A DNA stretch of 64,000 nucleotides from Gemmatimonas groenlandica (GTDB lineage: Bacteria; Gemmatimonadota; Gemmatimonadetes; Gemmatimonadales; Gemmatimonadaceae): the NCBI RefSeq assembly GCF_013004105.1, contig NZ_CP053085.1, positions 3,968,001 to 4,032,000 of the forward strand, read 5' to 3'. How positions within the stretch are numbered: position 1 is the first letter of the stretch; every line of letters starts with the position of its first letter. Below are positions 25,135 through 34,745 of the stretch, piece after piece. Position numbers and translations under genes: made by a program. A model generated the notes under the pieces. That model had not been told where the DNA came from, ran no database searches, and saw only the letters and a list, made by a program, of their open reading frames with translations.

Positions 25135-27030
25135 TCAGAAGCCGAACGAATCCATGCCCGAGCTGATCGGCCGAGGCGGAGGCGGCGTCGGCGCCTCCCC
25201 GAAGATGTCGATCGACCGCATCGCGACGTCGATGGTCGCCAATGCGGCCTGCAGCTCGGCCTCGGTTTTCCGGATCTCCCAGCGGTACAGCGGGCCGGCC
25301 GTTGCCAGTACCGCGACACCAGCCAACAGGGCGCCGGCCAGTGCCGGCCCCCCGATGGCGGCTCCGGCGAGCAGCAACGCCTTCTTGCCGATCGCCGCAC
25401 CAATCAGGCCACCGAAGGCGCTGCCACCGCCGGCGATGATCCCGTAGCCGGCGATGTTGGCCGTGAGCCCCTCTCTCAGGCTGACGTGGATGGTGACCTC
25501 GCAGGCCTTCGTACTGCCCGGCGCGGCAGCGAGCGACACACGAAGCTCGGGCACGTACACGCCGTAGCGAGTCCACGTCCACTTGTAGTTCCCATCGACC
25601 ATCGCCGGAAGATCGAACACCAACACGCCACCATCGAGAGGGTGTCCCCCCAGTGTATCGCGTAGCGCCAGTGACCACGGCGCTGCCTGGAGTGACCGGC
25701 CCAGCACCTGAAGTACTGCGCGAGGTGCGGCCGCGAAACGGCGGGTGACGGACAGGGTGCGTTGCGAGGTGCCGAACAGGCGTGTGGCGAGACTCTCCTT
25801 CCACCGCGGCATCGGCTGCGCGCGCTGCACAGCATTGGGCGACGCCCGGAGCTCATCGAGGGCCAACGCGACGTATCGTTGTGAGATGCCGGCCTCAACC
25901 GCGGCGGCCTCGACATCGCGCAATCGGTACGCATCGGTCGGTAATGACGCATCACTGGTCGAATTCTGACCAGCTGCTGTCGCGCCATCTTGTGCCTCGA
26001 CCGGCACCATCGAGGTCGCAACGAGCTGCTTCGAACCCGCCGTCGCCCGCATTCTCGACTCCAGACGCGCCGCTGCCTCAGCCTGCAATTCCGCTGCGCG
26101 ACGCCAGATCAGCATGGCGTCGTCGCTCGAGAGCGCGGTCTGACCGTTGTCGTCACGGGCCGCGCTTTCGACCGCTTGTAGTGCCTTGCCCAGCGCGTCG
26201 GCCAGCTCCTCGCCGTTGGCGAAGCGGTCGTCGGCCCGCTTCCGCAGGCATTGGTCGATCACGGCGGCCAAGGCTGGCGGCACCGACGGCGCGACCGATC
26301 GGAGCGCCGGTGGCTCCTTGGTGGCGTGAGCGACCAGGATCGCCTGCGGTGCCGATCCCTCGAAGGGGAGGCGGCCGCTGAGCGCCAGAAAGCCGATGCA
26401 CCCCAGTGCGTACAGATCGCTGCGGCCGTCGAGCGGCTCCCCGCTGGCCTGCTCCGGGCTCATGAAGTGGACCGTGCCCAGCACATAGCCATCTTGCGTC
26501 AGCGCCGGGTTGAAGTCCGATCGGGCGATGCCGAAGTCGGTCACCACCGACCGGCCGCTGCCGCGCTCGAGCAGGATGTTGTCGGGCTTCACATCCCGGT
26601 GCACGATGCCGCGGGCGTGCGCGTAGGCCAGCGCCCAAGCGACTTCGCGCAGCACCCGGACCACGTCGGCGGCGGGCAGGGCGCCCCGGTCGCGGATCCG
26701 TTCGCCCAACGTCTCGCCTTCCACGAATCCCATCGCGAAGAAGGCGAAGCCGTTGATCTCGTCGGCCCGGTACACCGGCACGATGTTGGGATGCGACAGC
26801 TGCGCCGCCATCCGCGCTTCCCGAAGAAAGCGCTCCTTGGTCTCCGCATGCTCGGCCAGTTGCGGTGGCAGCACCTTGAGCGCGACCAATCGATCGAGCC
26901 GTTCGTCGCGCGCCAGCAGCACGATACCCATGCCGCCGCGTCCAAGCTCCCGCTGGATTTCGTACTGGCCGCGCAGGGCGGATCGGACCGGGGCGACATC
27001 GCCGGGGGCGGATTCAGCGTGCAATGACAT
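25135..27030 (-). CDS. serine/threonine protein kinase with unassigned C-terminal region
   Basis: A 631-residue protein. The first 280 residues are a PknB-type kinase: glycine loop LGRGGMGIV, ATP-binding Lys in VALKVLPPQ, catalytic loop HRDVKPDN, DFG in VTDFGIARS, and SPEQASGEPLD at the activation segment end. All key residues are present. Residues about 300-440 are helical, and the remainder contains a beta-rich part (YKWTWTRYGVYVPELRVSL) plus Gly/Ala-rich hydrophobic segments around GIIAGGGSAFGGLIGAAIG that may insert in a membrane. I do not recognise this C-terminal architecture; there are no PASTA repeats. It is downstream of the metalloprotease gene on the same strand, 128 bp away. Confidence 0.9.
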   Translation of the reverse strand: MSLHAESAPGDVAPVRSALRGQYEIQRELGRGGMGIVLLARDERLDRLVALKVLPPQLAEHAETKERFLREARMAAQLSHPNIVPVYRADEINGFAFFAMGFVEGETLGERIRDRGALPAADVVRVLREVAWALAYAHARGIVHRDVKPDNILLERGSGRSVVTDFGIARSDFNPALTQDGYVLGTVHFMSPEQASGEPLDGRSDLYALGCIGFLALSGRLPFEGSAPQAILVAHATKEPPALRSVAPSVPPALAAVIDQCLRKRADDRFANGEELADALGKALQAVESAARDDNGQTALSSDDAMLIWRRAAELQAEAAARLESRMRATAGSKQLVATSMVPVEAQDGATAAGQNSTSDASLPTDAYRLRDVEAAAVEAGISQRYVALALDELRASPNAVQRAQPMPRWKESLATRLFGTSQRTLSVTRRFAAAPRAVLQVLGRSLQAAPWSLALRDTLGGHPLDGGVLVFDLPAMVDGNYKWTWTRYGVYVPELRVSLAAAPGSTKACEVTIHVSLREGLTANIAGYGIIAGGGSAFGGLIGAAIGKKALLLAGAAIGGPALAGALLAGVAVLATAGPLYRWEIRKTEAELQAALATIDVAMRSIDIFGEAPTPPPPRPISSGMDSFGF

Positions 27031-27158
27031 GTGCGGAAAATTACGTGCGCGCGCACTGTCCGGTTACACGGGAGGGTCCTGCGGCTCGAAAAACGGGGCG
27101 GCCACGCTGTTCGCGCGACCGCCCCGACTCTCGACCCTGCAGACCTGGTGGTGCCGGA

Positions 27159-29738
27159 CTACTTCTCCGTGTCCAACATCGCCTTGATCTGGTCGCGTGC
27201 GTCCAGCAGGTGGGCGCGGGTGTTCCGATCACCGGCGCGGCCCACGGCCGCTGCCAGCTCACGATCGAGCGTGCGCATCTCGTCCTTGAGCAGCGGGCGG
27301 AAGTCGCGGGTATTCACGACCGCCTGCCCGAACAGGGCGGCCAGCACCGCGTCCTGCGGATTCGCGGCGGGCGGCTTGATCTTGGACGCCATGGCTTCGA
27401 GATAGGTGGCCTGCAGACGACGACGGTACGCGTCGATCGGCTTACCCACGTAGATCTCGCTGAAGAGACCGCGGCGGAGGTCGGTGAGCATCTCACCCAG
27501 CGTGTACACCTGCGCCTTGTTCGTGGCGATCGCTTCGAACTCCACCATGCGCTGCAGCTTGGCGTTCTGCACCAGCGACGACAGGGTGCGGGCCTGGGCA
27601 CCGCTGACGCGGTTGATGTTGCCGTCCGACTCGATCTTGCGGAGGATGTCCGGCTTGATCATCGCGGTCGGCGTGGTGAACACCTCGTCGTTCAGGAAAT
27701 TCATCGCGGCCTTCTGACGGGCACGCGGCACCATCGTCCACACCGGCCCGCTCTGGCTGACGGCCTTTTCCTGTTTGTCGAGGCCACCGACCACTCGCGT
27801 CACGTGCTGCGCTTCGGTCGCCCACTGATTGAGCACGCCGCCATACGTGGCGCGCAGCAGCGAGTAGTCGGCCGTCTTGTCGGTCGTCGAGGCGGGCACG
27901 ACCAGATCCACGATGCGACGCAGGTTCTTGAAGCCGAGGCGCGTGGACTTCACGGCGTCGGCGTCACCGATCGCTTCCGACTGCTCGCCGGGATCGACCT
28001 GCCCGCCGCCGTAGCGGTACCACGGCACGGTGTCCTGCATGCGGGCCCAGCTGTCGAGCGTGGACTTCTCGTCTTCCGGGCGCTTCGCGTTCGCGATGGG
28101 CGTGTAGCCCCATTTCACCGCGAACATGTCGTAGGGGCCGACTTTCGGCACCAGATCGCCGAGCGGGATGCCGTCTTCGGGCTGGGCGACGTAGTTGAAC
28201 CGCGCGTAGTCCATGATCGACGGCGAATGGCCCATCTTCGCGACCCACGTCTTGCTGCGGACCGAGTCGACGGGGTACATCGAGCTACTCTTGAAGTTGT
28301 GCGGGAAGCCGAGGGTGTGGCCGACTTCGTGGGCCGCAACGAACTGCACCAGACGTCCCATCAGTGAATCGGGGAACGGGAACGTCTGCGCGCGCTTGTC
28401 GAGATGGCCCACCTGCGAGAAGTACCACTCGCGCTGGAGGTCCATGATGTTGTGATACATCTGCACGTCGGCATCGATGATCTCGCCGCTGCGCGGATCG
28501 ACCGTGCTCGGTCCCACGGCATTGGCCACCGGAGACGGCAGCCAGCGCACCATCGCGACCGACGCGTCTTCACCGGAGAAGTCGGGATCGGAGGGCACGA
28601 CGCCCGCCACGATACCCTTGGCGAAGCCGGCCTGTTCGAACGCGCCCTGCCACTCCTCGATGCCGGCCTTGATCCACGGCTTGAGCCACTCGGGCGTGGC
28701 CGGGTCGACGTAGTAGGTGATCGGCTTCTTCGGCACGCAAAGATTGCCGACCTTCTGGTCGGAGCACTCGAGACGCCAGCGTGAGATGTACCGGCGCGGC
28801 AGCACGCGCTGCTCGGGCGAACCGAAATCGGTTTTGTTCGGGCCGAAGAACCCGACGCGCGCGTCATTGAAGCGCGGCATCATCGGCACGTCGGGGAGAC
28901 GGACGACCGAGAAGGTGTACGCTTCGGTGGTCGCTTGCGCGCCGCCGAGGTTTAGCCCCGGAATGGCGATGCCACCGGCGCCCTGCGGTGTGAAGGTCTG
29001 CGTCGCGGTGACGTTCACGTTGCGGGTGAAGGCCGCGAACTTCTCGATGTAGGAACGCGTGGGGTCCACGGCGGCACGACGTCCGCCGGCGGCGAACTCC
29101 TGGATGCCTCCGGTGAACATGCGCGTCACTTCGATGACGGCCGCGCTGTCCTTGCCGTACGCTTCCACGTTCAGGGCGGCGATGATCGGATAGAACTCGA
29201 TCAGCGACATCGCGCGACGCGTGGAGAGCATGCTATCGGTCGCGACGTTGTTGTAGTTGATGTCGCGAATGAGGATCCGATTATCGCGGCGCTCGAAGCG
29301 CACCACGCGATCGGGTCCGAGCGTGCCGTTGATGCCGATGCCGGCGGGCGTGCCGGCGAGCACCGTCGTGATCACGAAATCCTTGCCCACTTCGGCGGCC
29401 GGGATCTCGAAATACAGACGCGAGCCAACCTGGTGCACACCGAAGACGCCGGTCTTGGTCTTGGCGCGCGGGGTGATGACCGTGGCGTACGGACGCGGCA
29501 CGGGGTCAGCTCCACCGCCTCCGATACCGGCAAGGCCCGCCGCGAGTCCAGCAGGGAGACCGCCAGCGGGCGGCTGGCCCGGTGTCGGTTGGCCCGGAGT
29601 CGGCTGTCCGGGCGTCGGCGTGCCATTCTGGCCAGCGGGGCGAGCGGCAGGCGTCGGAGCGGGCGTCGGCTTCTTGGCCGGCTGACACGCTGCGAGCGCG
29701 AGCCCTGCCGCGGCCAGCGGGAGAGAGCGAAAGCGCAT
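27159..29738 (-). CDS. zinc-dependent metalloprotease lipoprotein (DUF5117/DUF5118 type), copy 1
   Basis: An 859-residue exported protein. The start at 29738 gives a textbook lipoprotein signal, with LALAAC placing the lipidated Cys at about 18, then a Pro/Ala/Gly-rich linker. The zinc site is HEVGHTLGFPHNF near residue 470, an extended HExxHxxGxxH motif of metzincin-like proteases. The flanking regions correspond to the DUF5117/DUF5118/DUF4953 architecture, common in Gemmatimonadota and Bacteroidota. The predicted job is cleavage of proteins at the cell surface or in the periplasm; the substrate is unknown. It follows the TonB receptor gene on the same strand with a 57-bp gap, so the two may be cotranscribed. 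A close paralogue is at 35882-38459. Confidence 0.9.
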   Translation of the reverse strand: MRFRSLPLAAAGLALAACQPAKKPTPAPTPAARPAGQNGTPTPGQPTPGQPTPGQPPAGGLPAGLAAGLAGIGGGGADPVPRPYATVITPRAKTKTGVFGVHQVGSRLYFEIPAAEVGKDFVITTVLAGTPAGIGINGTLGPDRVVRFERRDNRILIRDINYNNVATDSMLSTRRAMSLIEFYPIIAALNVEAYGKDSAAVIEVTRMFTGGIQEFAAGGRRAAVDPTRSYIEKFAAFTRNVNVTATQTFTPQGAGGIAIPGLNLGGAQATTEAYTFSVVRLPDVPMMPRFNDARVGFFGPNKTDFGSPEQRVLPRRYISRWRLECSDQKVGNLCVPKKPITYYVDPATPEWLKPWIKAGIEEWQGAFEQAGFAKGIVAGVVPSDPDFSGEDASVAMVRWLPSPVANAVGPSTVDPRSGEIIDADVQMYHNIMDLQREWYFSQVGHLDKRAQTFPFPDSLMGRLVQFVAAHEVGHTLGFPHNFKSSSMYPVDSVRSKTWVAKMGHSPSIMDYARFNYVAQPEDGIPLGDLVPKVGPYDMFAVKWGYTPIANAKRPEDEKSTLDSWARMQDTVPWYRYGGGQVDPGEQSEAIGDADAVKSTRLGFKNLRRIVDLVVPASTTDKTADYSLLRATYGGVLNQWATEAQHVTRVVGGLDKQEKAVSQSGPVWTMVPRARQKAAMNFLNDEVFTTPTAMIKPDILRKIESDGNINRVSGAQARTLSSLVQNAKLQRMVEFEAIATNKAQVYTLGEMLTDLRRGLFSEIYVGKPIDAYRRRLQATYLEAMASKIKPPAANPQDAVLAALFGQAVVNTRDFRPLLKDEMRTLDRELAAAVGRAGDRNTRAHLLDARDQIKAMLDTEK

Positions 29739-29795
29739 TGGACCTGATCGGAAAAGGGGGCACCCGCACATTTGACGGGCTCACCTTGAGTCTAG

Positions 29796-31901
29796 CTAAA
29801 AGCCGCGTGAGAGGCCAACGCGCAGCATGCGCGGTTCGACGGGATGGAAATGCACGTCCGCCACGCCCGCTCCTGACTCTCCGGCCAGCCGAGACGCGTA
29901 GAAATACTGCACGTCACTCGACCGGGCATTGCTCGCGTTCAGCATGCTGGCTGTGAGTCGGGTGCCGCGGATGGTACCACCAACACTCAGATTCAGCAGC
30001 GTGGTGGGTGTACCGCGCACACGGTTGTCCTCCGTGAGCGCACTCGATCCGAAGTGACGCACACGAGCGACGGCGTGCACGCCCCGACGCGGCTCCCAGG
30101 TGGCACCGGCCGTGATCACACGTTCGAGTGCACCGGGAATGCGATCGGCATCGCGACCGACATCGGCGAAGCGTGCGCGCGTGAACGACACGTCGGTGTC
30201 GAGACTGAGCGTGCTCACTGGCTTCACGAAGTTCGCCATGGTGACTCCCACGCGATGCGTTCCCCCCAAGGCCTCGGTGGTGCCCGCGTCGCCGACGAAC
30301 AACAACTCGCTATCCAGGTTCAATGCCCAGAGCGATGCGGTCGTACGCAACCATTCGCCACGCGATGTCCGGAGGCCCAATTCTGCCGCGCGAGAACGCA
30401 CCAGCGGGTTGACCGGTGTCGCGGGGTCGCCGCTGACCGGGTCGAAGCGAATGGTGGTGCCGCGTGCGTCGTTGCTGTGAAATCCGAGGCCGCCTCCCAA
30501 ATACAGCTCGGTACCACTGACCGGCGAAAAAACCAAGGATGCCTTCGGACTTCCAATCGTTGCCAGGCGCGTGCCGCTGTTGCGTGAGTCGTTGCTCTGC
30601 ACGTGGAAGTCATACCAATCTTGCCGCACCCCAAGCACGGTGCGCACGCGCGGGCTCCAATGCGACTCGAGACTGGCATACGCTCCGGCGCTCCCTTGGC
30701 GAATATTGTCACGGCGTACCGTGTCACCACGTACGCGCCGATCGCTGCGATACAGTCCCACCGCGATATCGTCGCCGCGCAATTGCACACCGGTGCGGAG
30801 CGCGTGTGCAACACCGGACACGATGCCAACTCGGGTCAACTCGAGGTTCACGCCGCCAATCGTGCGACGATCGGTCTGATTGATCTGATCACCACGTCCT
30901 GCGTTGTCGAGGAAGTAGGTGAAATTCGAAAACAGATTGAGGTCGTGACGCACGACAAACGCATCGATGGCGAGTTTGCCACGCCGCTGTGTGCGCGTCC
31001 ATGACAGCGAGAGGCTGTTGCGCGAGGCGTCGCCGCCGAGCGTGGGGTCGACCTGTCCAAACCGACCGATAGCTCCGGACGCGAACGCGCGCGCCGGAAT
31101 CTGGTCGGTGGCGTTCCATTTATTCGCATAGCCCAAGGCCAACACCGAGATCTCGTCGCGCTGGCCCGTGTACGTCCATCGCGCGAGGCCACTGAACTTC
31201 CCCAGCCGCTGGGGCTGCTCCCACGGTCCATCGTACTGCTTCGCTTCGCCGCCGACGATGAACTGGTTGCGGCGCGTTGATGCGCCGGCGCCCAGTACGG
31301 CACGTCGGAAGCCAAAGGCCCCGGACTCGAGCAAGGCAACCGGCTTGAGGAGTGATCGCGTGAGGTGCAGCGTGGCACCGCCGGCGCTGCCGAAGTCTCC
31401 GAGTTCGGCGTACATCGGCCCGAGCTTGTACTCGAGGTGATCCACGAACTCAGGAATGAGCGGATTCAGATAGGTGTAGCCGTGCCCGTGGCCGTGCGTG
31501 GGAAGATTGAGCGGCATCGACTCGAGACGGGTCTGGAAGTCGGTCCCGTGATCGAGGTTGAATCCGCGCACGACCATTTGATTGGCTTTGCCGTCTCCGC
31601 TGTGCTGCGTGAGGATCATGCCGGGCACGGCTTCGAGAATCTCGCCCTCACGCTGCAGCGGACGCAGGCGAAGGTCGGCGCGACCGATGCGCCCTTGAGA
31701 CGCGCTGGAGGCAATGCCAATCAGGTTATCCGCGCGTCCGCGTACCTGTACGGCGCGCAGTGTGGTTGAGGCGGCCGAGTCAGTCCGCTGCTTCCGCGCG
31801 GCGCTGCTGTCTGTCTGCTGTGCCAAGAGCGGTGCTGCAGCGACGAGTCCGCTGAGCGCGACGGCGAGCAGTCGGCAGGATGCATCGCGAGAATCGCGCA
31901 T
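29796..31901 (-). CDS. TonB-dependent receptor with His/Gly motif
   Basis: A 701-residue outer-membrane receptor. It has a signal peptide ending PLLAQQ, a plug domain (EAVPGMILTQHSGDGKANQ and MVVRGFNLDHGTDFQTRL), then a beta-barrel ending RMLRVGLSRGF with the terminal Phe needed for insertion. The plug contains THGHGHGYTY, a cluster of histidines and glycines that could bind a metal ion. These receptors use TonB and the proton motive force to import scarce ligands. It is divergent from the DUF4331/TPR/HupE/DUF6702 operon, whose HupE-like member suggests a nickel, cobalt or related metal; this is inference. The next gene on this strand is a metalloprotease. Confidence 0.9.
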   Translation of the reverse strand: MRDSRDASCRLLAVALSGLVAAAPLLAQQTDSSAARKQRTDSAASTTLRAVQVRGRADNLIGIASSASQGRIGRADLRLRPLQREGEILEAVPGMILTQHSGDGKANQMVVRGFNLDHGTDFQTRLESMPLNLPTHGHGHGYTYLNPLIPEFVDHLEYKLGPMYAELGDFGSAGGATLHLTRSLLKPVALLESGAFGFRRAVLGAGASTRRNQFIVGGEAKQYDGPWEQPQRLGKFSGLARWTYTGQRDEISVLALGYANKWNATDQIPARAFASGAIGRFGQVDPTLGGDASRNSLSLSWTRTQRRGKLAIDAFVVRHDLNLFSNFTYFLDNAGRGDQINQTDRRTIGGVNLELTRVGIVSGVAHALRTGVQLRGDDIAVGLYRSDRRVRGDTVRRDNIRQGSAGAYASLESHWSPRVRTVLGVRQDWYDFHVQSNDSRNSGTRLATIGSPKASLVFSPVSGTELYLGGGLGFHSNDARGTTIRFDPVSGDPATPVNPLVRSRAAELGLRTSRGEWLRTTASLWALNLDSELLFVGDAGTTEALGGTHRVGVTMANFVKPVSTLSLDTDVSFTRARFADVGRDADRIPGALERVITAGATWEPRRGVHAVARVRHFGSSALTEDNRVRGTPTTLLNLSVGGTIRGTRLTASMLNASNARSSDVQYFYASRLAGESGAGVADVHFHPVEPRMLRVGLSRGF

Positions 31902-32158
31902 ATGGAAGGCAAGGGTAGATGAGAGGTACCAAATGGACCCAAGGTTCGCAAACCCGTTGCAATACGCCGGCCGCGATCCGCTGGATGGTGGAGGGGGGGC
32001 GAGGGGTGCTGGCGCACGATGTGCAATGGTTCATACATCCAAGACGCCGTCAGCGTCGTAGTCCTCGGGTCGGGCAGTCAGGCACTGCACCTCCTCTCCG
32101 TTCTCGCGTCGATCGCGAGCGGCTCGGACTCTACCCTTCCCACACATAGGAATTCTCT
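31902..32158. promoter_or_regulatory. divergent promoter region for the receptor and the DUF4331 operon
   Basis: These 257 bp separate two divergent starts, so both promoters must lie here. A perfect inverted repeat with 6-bp arms, CTCGCG TCGAT CGCGAG, sits at 32103-32119, 40 bases before the operon start. An AGG lies eight bases before the GTG at 32159. I do not see a recognisable riboswitch or a known metal-regulator operator (Zur, Fur or NikR type). Confidence 0.35.
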
Positions 32159-32878
32159 GTGGACATCTCCTTTCTCTCACGACGCGCCTCGCGCGTCGTC
32201 GCGCTGGTCGCCGCCGTCGGCTCGATCGGTGTGGCCGGCGCGGTATACGCATCGGATCACCAGGATACGCCCGAAGTCGAGCTGAATCCGCGCATGGACA
32301 TCAATGATGTGTATGCGTTCCCCGGCTCCTCGGCCGATCGCATTGCGCTCATCATGACCACGTCGAGCCCGATTGCCGGCACGACGGCGTCGTTCGATCC
32401 GGATCTGCTGTACCAGCTCAAGGTCGACAACAGCGGCGACGCGATCGAAGACTTGGTGTTCCAGGTCACGTTCGACAATGGCGTCGGTGCAGCGCAGAAG
32501 TACACGGTGCGTGGCCCCGTTGCCCCGACGATGACCGGCACGAAGTCGTCTCTCGTCACCACCGGCCCGGTGCTCACGGGCACGGTCGGCAGCATCGGCG
32601 GCTCGGCCACCGGCACGCAGGTGTTCACGGGCGTGCGCGCGGATCCGTTCGTGATCGATCTCGAGCAGTTCTTCAACATCATTCCGGACCGTCGTCCGTC
32701 GACCGGCGCGCTGTCCGGCCCGGCCACGCCGACCGCTACGGCATTCCGTACGCCTGGCATCGACTTCCTGCGTCCGTTCAACACGCTCGCGATCGCCATC
32801 GAACTCCCGAAGGCCCTGCTGCAGTCGAACACGGCCGCGACCGCCAACTTCGGCGTCTGGGGCACGATCAGCCGATGA
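32159..32878 (+). CDS. DUF4331-like protein, N-terminal half
   Basis: A 239-residue exported protein. The signal peptide spans about the first 31 residues (VALVAAVGSIGVAGAVYA). The mature start ASDHQDTPEVELNPRMD followed by INDVYAFPG is the hallmark opening of DUF4331 proteins. The family is usually well over 400 residues, but this one ends after the conserved LRPFNTLAIAIELPKALL-like block. The next gene supplies what looks like the missing second half. The GTG start has an AGG eight bases upstream. DUF4331 has no known function. It is the first gene of a coupled five-gene operon divergent from the TonB receptor. Confidence 0.82.
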   Translation: MDISFLSRRASRVVALVAAVGSIGVAGAVYASDHQDTPEVELNPRMDINDVYAFPGSSADRIALIMTTSSPIAGTTASFDPDLLYQLKVDNSGDAIEDLVFQVTFDNGVGAAQKYTVRGPVAPTMTGTKSSLVTTGPVLTGTVGSIGGSATGTQVFTGVRADPFVIDLEQFFNIIPDRRPSTGALSGPATPTATAFRTPGIDFLRPFNTLAIAIELPKALLQSNTAATANFGVWGTISR

Positions 32879-32910
32879 ACGCCAATCTCAACTCTCACGG
32901 AGCCCTGCGC

Positions 32911-33471
32911 ATGCGCCGCTCACTCGCTACTCGTCTGTTCACCGTCGCGCTTGCCCTTCCGTTGTTCGCTGCGTGCAGCGATGACGACAACGGGGGCACC
33001 ATCACTGACCCAGTCGTCACCACCCCGCGGGTATACTCGCAGGTCGAACGCCTCGGCAATCCGCTGGTGAGCGAAGTGTTCTTCGCCAAGCGCGATCACG
33101 GCTTGCACAACACGACTGCGCCGGCCACCGACATCACGAACGGCTTCCGCACCAAGATCAAGGCGTTCACCGATGCCTTCAATCGTGGCAACACGATCGG
33201 CACGACGCTGGGTGCGGTGCTGGTTCCCGACATGCTCATGGTGTATCCGAATCGTGCGGGCACGACCTCGGGTTGGCTGAGCTGGGCGCTGGCCAGTGGC
33301 TACGGCGGCCGCAATCTGAAGGACGATGTGGTCGATGCCGGTCTCACGGCGACATTCGGCAACCTGCTCGACCCCGCTGCCACGGTATTGCCCGGCCTGA
33401 CGTCGGACAACATCAGCACGTCGGTGCGCACGTACGGCACGGCGTTCCCGTATCTCGAAGCGGCGCGATGA
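32911..33471 (+). CDS. DUF4331-like lipoprotein, C-terminal half
   Basis: A 186-residue lipoprotein candidate with the signal MRRSLATRLFTVALALPLF and AAC, then an acidic SDDDNGG that is typical after a lipidated Cys. The ATG at 32911 has a strong GGAG eight bases upstream; an ATG at 32875 overlaps the previous stop and would add 12 residues. The mature part begins YSQVERLGNPLVSEVFF and has LKDDVVDAGLTATFG and a final FPYLEAAR. These match my recollection of the second half of DUF4331. The split from the first half, each with its own signal, suggests two interacting envelope proteins. Its stop overlaps the TPR gene start. Confidence 0.75.
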   Translation: MRRSLATRLFTVALALPLFAACSDDDNGGTITDPVVTTPRVYSQVERLGNPLVSEVFFAKRDHGLHNTTAPATDITNGFRTKIKAFTDAFNRGNTIGTTLGAVLVPDMLMVYPNRAGTTSGWLSWALASGYGGRNLKDDVVDAGLTATFGNLLDPAATVLPGLTSDNISTSVRTYGTAFPYLEAAR

Positions 33472-34745
33472 ATCCCCGGCTGATGATGTGGCCGGCGGTG
33501 ATTGGTCTCACGATCGCCGGTCTTGGCGGAGTGGCCTACCACCAGGCGATGGCCGTAGATCTTACGGTGCCATCGGCAGTGGGCACCGCGGCCACATCAT
33601 CAGCAGTCGCCTCGCGCGAGTCAAAGCGTGAGGCGGAGCGGGCGCAACGCGATGTGCAGATCCGCGTTTGGAATGAAGCGCTGGCGGCTGATCCCGTCAG
33701 CGCGGTCTCAATGGGACAACTCGCCGCGCTGCACCTGCAACGCGCCCGGGAAAGTGGTGTGTTTGATGAATATCTCACGTCCGAAGCGTTGGCGCGTCGC
33801 TCCTTGTCGACGCGCACACGACGCAATGCGGCTACGGCGGTCACGCTGACGAATAGTTTGCTGGCGCAACATCGCTTTACCGACGCGATGGACGTGGCAC
33901 GTACACTGGTGTCGTGGGAACCCGAGCAGCCGGCCTATCGGGCCTTGCTCGGCGAAGTCGCCATGGAACTCGGTGATGATTCCACAGCCGCGACCATGTT
34001 CAACTCGGTATGGACGGCCCGCTCCGGACTGTCGATCGCTCCGCGCGTGGCGCGATGGCTGGAACTGACGAATCACGTCGAGAAGGCACGCCGCGTGTTG
34101 AACGCGGCGCGCACGGAGGCATTGGCCCGTCGCGATCTGAGTACCGAGACGAAGGCCTGGTTTCATCTGCGCGTCGGAGATCTCGAGCTGCGTGCGGGTC
34201 GTGCCCGGGATGCCGCCACGGCATACCGCGCCGGACTCGCGCTCGATGACCAGGATCCCCGCCTGCTGGCAGCCATGGCGCGACTCGCGGAGCAGCAAGA
34301 GCAGCCCGCGGCGGTCATCGCCTGGGGGGAACGTGCCATCGCCGTGCGCATGGACCCGGCCACCCTCGGACTGCTGTCGAAGGCCTACACGACGCTCGGC
34401 GACCACGCGAAGGGGCGCGAGTATGCGCAAACGCTGGCGGTGGTCGCATCGGCCCAACAGGGGCCGTATGATCGCGCGTGGAGTCTGTACCTGCTGGATC
34501 AGCGGGAGCAGGTCAACACCGTGCTGGAAAAGGCGAAGGCCGAGCTGGAGACGCGACGCGATGTGTACGGGTATGACCTGACGGCGTGGGCGCTGTATCG
34601 GGCCGGCCGCTTCAGCGAGGCGCGTGAGATGATGGCGCAGGCGATGCGGCTGAACACGCCGGATCCGCTGCTGCAGCATCACGCCGCGATGATCGCCGCC
34701 GCTCCAACGGTCGTGTCGGCGAGCCGCGAGACGGCGGGCCGATAG
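33468..34745 (+). CDS. TPR-repeat protein, membrane anchored or exported
   Basis: A 425-residue protein starting with a hydrophobic segment (MMWPAVIGLTIAGLGGVAY) that is a signal anchor or uncleaved signal. From about residue 100 it is a series of tetratricopeptide-like helical pairs (for example AYRALLGEVAMELGDDSTAA, GDLELRAGRARDAATAYRAG and TAWALYRAGRFSEAREMM). TPRs mediate protein-protein contacts, so it may organise the other envelope proteins of this operon. The start ATG overlaps the stop of the DUF4331-like lipoprotein (ATGA), and the HupE-like gene begins directly after its stop with no gap. Confidence 0.85.
   Translation: MNPRLMMWPAVIGLTIAGLGGVAYHQAMAVDLTVPSAVGTAATSSAVASRESKREAERAQRDVQIRVWNEALAADPVSAVSMGQLAALHLQRARESGVFDEYLTSEALARRSLSTRTRRNAATAVTLTNSLLAQHRFTDAMDVARTLVSWEPEQPAYRALLGEVAMELGDDSTAATMFNSVWTARSGLSIAPRVARWLELTNHVEKARRVLNAARTEALARRDLSTETKAWFHLRVGDLELRAGRARDAATAYRAGLALDDQDPRLLAAMARLAEQQEQPAAVIAWGERAIAVRMDPATLGLLSKAYTTLGDHAKGREYAQTLAVVASAQQGPYDRAWSLYLLDQREQVNTVLEKAKAELETRRDVYGYDLTAWALYRAGRFSEAREMMAQAMRLNTPDPLLQHHAAMIAAAPTVVSASRETAGR

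Noticed and set aside
31902-32158. Cobalamin or metal riboswitch before the DUF4331 operon
   Set aside because: I looked for the conserved cobalamin-riboswitch core and for NiCo-type elements and saw neither; only a short 6-bp-arm inverted repeat is present.
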